From contig JAYKKM010000065.1 in NCBI GenBank assembly GCA_035772405.1, positions 1,023,501 to 1,087,500 of the forward strand: a DNA stretch of 64,000 nt. The letters run 5' to 3'. Both the position numbers and the translations under genes were made by a program. The notes under the pieces were generated by a model, which ran no database searches, had not been told where the DNA came from, and saw nothing but the letters and a program-made list of their open reading frames with translations. Positions within the stretch are counted from its first letter, which is position 1. The number at the start of each line of letters is the position of its first letter. Below are positions 61,438 through 64,000 of this stretch, piece after piece. The DNA is from Chrysogorgia sp. JL179-B06. Lineage: Eukaryota > Cnidaria > Anthozoa > Scleralcyonacea > Chrysogorgiidae.

Positions 61438-64000
61438 TATTTTTTCCCATGGAGGGTCACCTATTAATTTTCTTATTCCAAAATAGAATTCCGTTTCAAA
61501 TAGATCAACATATTTATCGCTTGCTTTGAATAAAAATGTGTTCGCTGAGTGTCTTGAGTTCAAGTGATTCTATGACCATGTAACCATAGAAACAACCTCA
61601 TTAATCAACCAATCACAGTAAAGTATCTATGAACACATCCCGTCACACTTTGCGAGCATAAATTACACACTTTGTCCGGGCGCGTCTTCTAATGTAACCA
61701 CTCAGTAGGGGAAGGCACTGGGAACGAGATTGATAACCTCGCATACTCGCCCCAAGCCCTGCGCATGTCGACCGCTTCAATTTTATATGCGAGCTGTCCT
61801 CAAAATTTTAATATTTCAGCATGAAATTACGACTTTATAATTTAACGGAGCAGCACAATGGCAGTATTCTGAAGGTTGCAGTTTTAAGGTAAGTCGATTT
61901 AAAGTAAGTCGAAGTAAAACATTTTCTGACGTCTTCCAGTAGCTGTAGTCTGCAGTCAACATTAACAATAGTCTTTCTCAAGACTACAACAACCTGGACG
62001 ATCAACTTCAGACTCCTAAAGTCTATGTCTAAGTATAAACTGTACTGAGAACAACTTACTATCAATGTCACATGTTTCTTCTTCGTGTTCAGGAATGGCG
62101 GCAAAGTCTAGTAAAATAAGTAATTTACGTTTCATCCAAAACTGATTTAGAGCAATTAGAGGTACTGTTGACAACTTCACATCTTTCCACAAATACCGGA
62201 AAAAGGAATGACAAGTTTGCTGTTGCTTAATAAAATTTACCATCGTCGACAATTTTGGATATTTTATATTTCATTAAATTTTGGAGTAAAGGCTGAGTAC
62301 TAAATATAATAAATAATAATAATAATAAATAATTGAGCTAAGATGTAATGAATCATCTACCAGAAAAGTATCGAGAAAATTTACCAAAGCAAACATTTAT
62401 GAACTTGATAAACTTGCTTACCAGCAAAATTACCTCTATGGCCAATAAAGTGTAAGACAACATACCATTGTTAGGCCACATAAAAAAAATGGTTGGTTAG
62501 CGTCCTTATGCATCAGCAGTGGTGTGAGTACTCGTTACAATTGTAACGCGTTACCGTGTACTCGTTACATTTGTAGTAATTTTAACCGGTAATTAATAAC
62601 TTTTTTGGCAAAGGAATGAAAAGGTAATTAATTACAAAACAAAGGAACGCGTTCCTTTTGCAGACGAAAATTACAAATTCCTTTCCTTAAATCTTTCATA
62701 AATATAATAAATGTTATTTACCATCGAAAAATACCTATCGACAGACGAAAACAACTAAAGTTTGACGTGGAAACATGCTTAAGTACATAGGTATTATGGC
62801 TCATGCTATGGCTAAAGGCCTTCTTGAAAATAGAGCAGACCCTGGGGGCTGGGGACGAGGTTGTCCCCGTGACACACTCTGGTCATTTGACCCGTTTCTG
62901 GATTAATTCAAAAGCAAAATCTCAGAGGTTAGTATCAATAATATGGCAGAATTCGAAACAATCGTTGTGACCAATGATACGGACGAGTTAAACAACGATA
63001 TGCCAATCTCGTAACCAGAGCACAGCCCAGAGCCTGAATGTGTAGAAGCTGAAGCCATTGTTGTTGTGGACAACAAATTTAATTGTTTCTATTAATAATG
63101 CAATGTTTCATAATAACAATTGTTATTAAATGTTAAAATCCAACCTCATTCCTCTCATTAAACCTTGTCTCATTTTCATTTATGGTGTGAGGAATTTATT
63201 TGGCACAAGGTCTACATTACGACATTTAACGTAAAGGAATTTGTAATTAATTACTTTTTTCGGAGAGTAATTTTGTAATTGTAATTAATTACTTTTTAAG
63301 AGTGGTAATTGTAATTAGGAATTAATTACTATTTGAAGCAAGTAATTGTAATTGTAATTAATTCCTTTTTGAGGGGTAATTTTGCAGCCCTGTGCATCAG
63401 TCAATTCCAGCTGCGACCATCCCCCCCCGCCCCCGGGACAGTGTGGGGCATTTCCACGCTTACTTGTCCCCACGGCCGGGCATTTGCGGCTGCGTGTTCA
63501 CCCGGGGCCGGGCATTTGTCAATATCGGGTTACCCCCGGGCATTTGTCGCTCACAGAGAAAAGACTGCGGCCACGAGTTTCCTTTGTCGTATATGCCAAA
63601 ATGGACGACTTTATCGGCAAGGACGAGAGCTTTGTGTCTTGGCTGAAGAAAGAAGACCTAAATAGTCTTTATGTAATTTACACTTCAAAACGCTGAACAC
63701 TTATACTGTAGGCGTATTAAAATTATTAATAATTTACTTTCTGGCCTTTGAACATTTTTAGTTTTAACAAGGTATATTATATGTGGGAACATTTTAATAA
63801 TACGTTAAACAAATTTTATGTTATATTATATTATTGTTGAATGTTGGTTTTCAAGTGTGAATCAATGTTTAAGAATTTCCTTCAGTCCATATTATATATA
63901 TTGTATTTACAATGAAAAACTTTCTGCAATAAAAGCAAGTGTGTCACAGCCTTTCGTCGATGTTTTCATCTGAAGTGAACACGATAGTTTTCCTTGTTTT

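Larger units (their letters stand above)
60320..61694. mobile_element. 1.37-kb DNA transposon with arrays of TTCGAA palindromes
   Basis: Present only in copy 2. At the same place in copy 1 the sequence is uninterrupted (53756/53757), so the empty site is known. Terminal inverted repeats share 'gcccggacaaagtgtgtaatt' after an imperfect 13-base outer part. A TA on each side (60318-60319, 61695-61696) fits a 2-bp duplication. No transposase is seen. The minus-strand ORF 61563-61219 is mostly translated repeat. Confidence 0.85.
59416..64000. repeat. Segmental duplication, copy 2 (continues past the window)
   Basis: Matches 52869 to about 56058 apart from a 17-bp indel near 59702, scattered substitutions and the insertion at 60320-61694. 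It includes the Harbinger-type element from 62474 (preceded by TTA at 62471-62473) and its nested hAT MITE at 62517-63392 with 'tgcatcag' on both sides (62509-62516, 63393-63400). The right end of the Harbinger element lies beyond the window. Confidence 0.9.

Noticed and set aside
61219..61563. Minus-strand 114-residue ORF with regular FER/FE motifs
   Set aside because: The motifs come from translating the ttcgaacgg palindrome array, so there is no independent protein signal.

Overview
The window is repeat-rich metazoan DNA. Several protein relics resemble families that are common in invertebrate, especially cnidarian, genomes: a HECT-plus-integrase element, SAP/SWIM/YqaJ relics, Crypton-type DUF3504 relics, a 5S-rRNA-derived SINE and a cellular Maf-type bZIP. 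A cnidarian such as a coral or anemone is the best guess, but a sponge or another invertebrate cannot be excluded. I see no confidently intact host gene. Almost everything recognisable is a mobile element or the relic of one.

The centrepiece is a complete-looking Polinton/Maverick (adintovirus-like) element at 15788-28994, 13,207 bp long. It has terminal inverted repeats beginning AGTAGATAAC and an exact 6-bp target duplication (cccgac). Its rightward genes, in order, are a triple GRF zinc-finger protein, a small Bcl-2-like protein, a Cys-rich ORF, a chromodomain integrase, a penton-like minor capsid protein, a basic pX/pVII-like protein, a major capsid protein and an adenain-type protease. 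Its leftward genes, from the centre outwards, are two uncharacterised conserved-looking proteins, the packaging ATPase, a small zinc-finger protein and a roughly 1371-residue protein-primed PolB. PolB has one 106-bp intron inside polymerase motif B and an OTU-like domain in its N-terminal part. The two gene blocks converge on a shared polyadenylation region. Replication (PolB), integration (INT), capsid assembly (MCP, penton, pX-like), maturation (protease) and packaging (ATPase) are all present with key motifs. The two accessory genes at the left end look host-interacting. The element sits in the reading frame of a decayed non-LTR retrotransposon (15400-15787 and 29001-30860).

1-15400 holds tandem duplications, a RecQ-helicase C-terminal fragment, a non-LTR 3' end, a decayed LTR-retroelement gag-protease, a SAP/SWIM relic, two relics related to tyrosine recombinases, a 5S-derived SINE on the minus strand and two long fold-back elements.

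30860-39700 holds an LTR-element integrase tail, fold-back MITEs and long stretches where I recognise no gene. 39715-45594 is a 5.9-kb DNA transposon with TIRs of 214-233 bp carrying a decayed HECT-like gene and a decayed DDE-integrase gene.

45604-52208 holds three near-identical copies of a unit that joins a Maf-type bZIP relic to the C-terminal part of a non-LTR reverse transcriptase. From 52869 a 6,547-bp segment is duplicated head to tail (second copy from 59416 to beyond the window). Nested in it are a PIF/Harbinger-type element with TTA target duplications, a hAT-type MITE with 8-bp duplications, a Mutator-like MITE with 9-bp duplications, tRNA-derived SINEs and a tyrosine-recombinase-like relic. 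The second copy also carries a 1.37-kb insertion packed with a 12-bp TTCGAA-centred palindrome.
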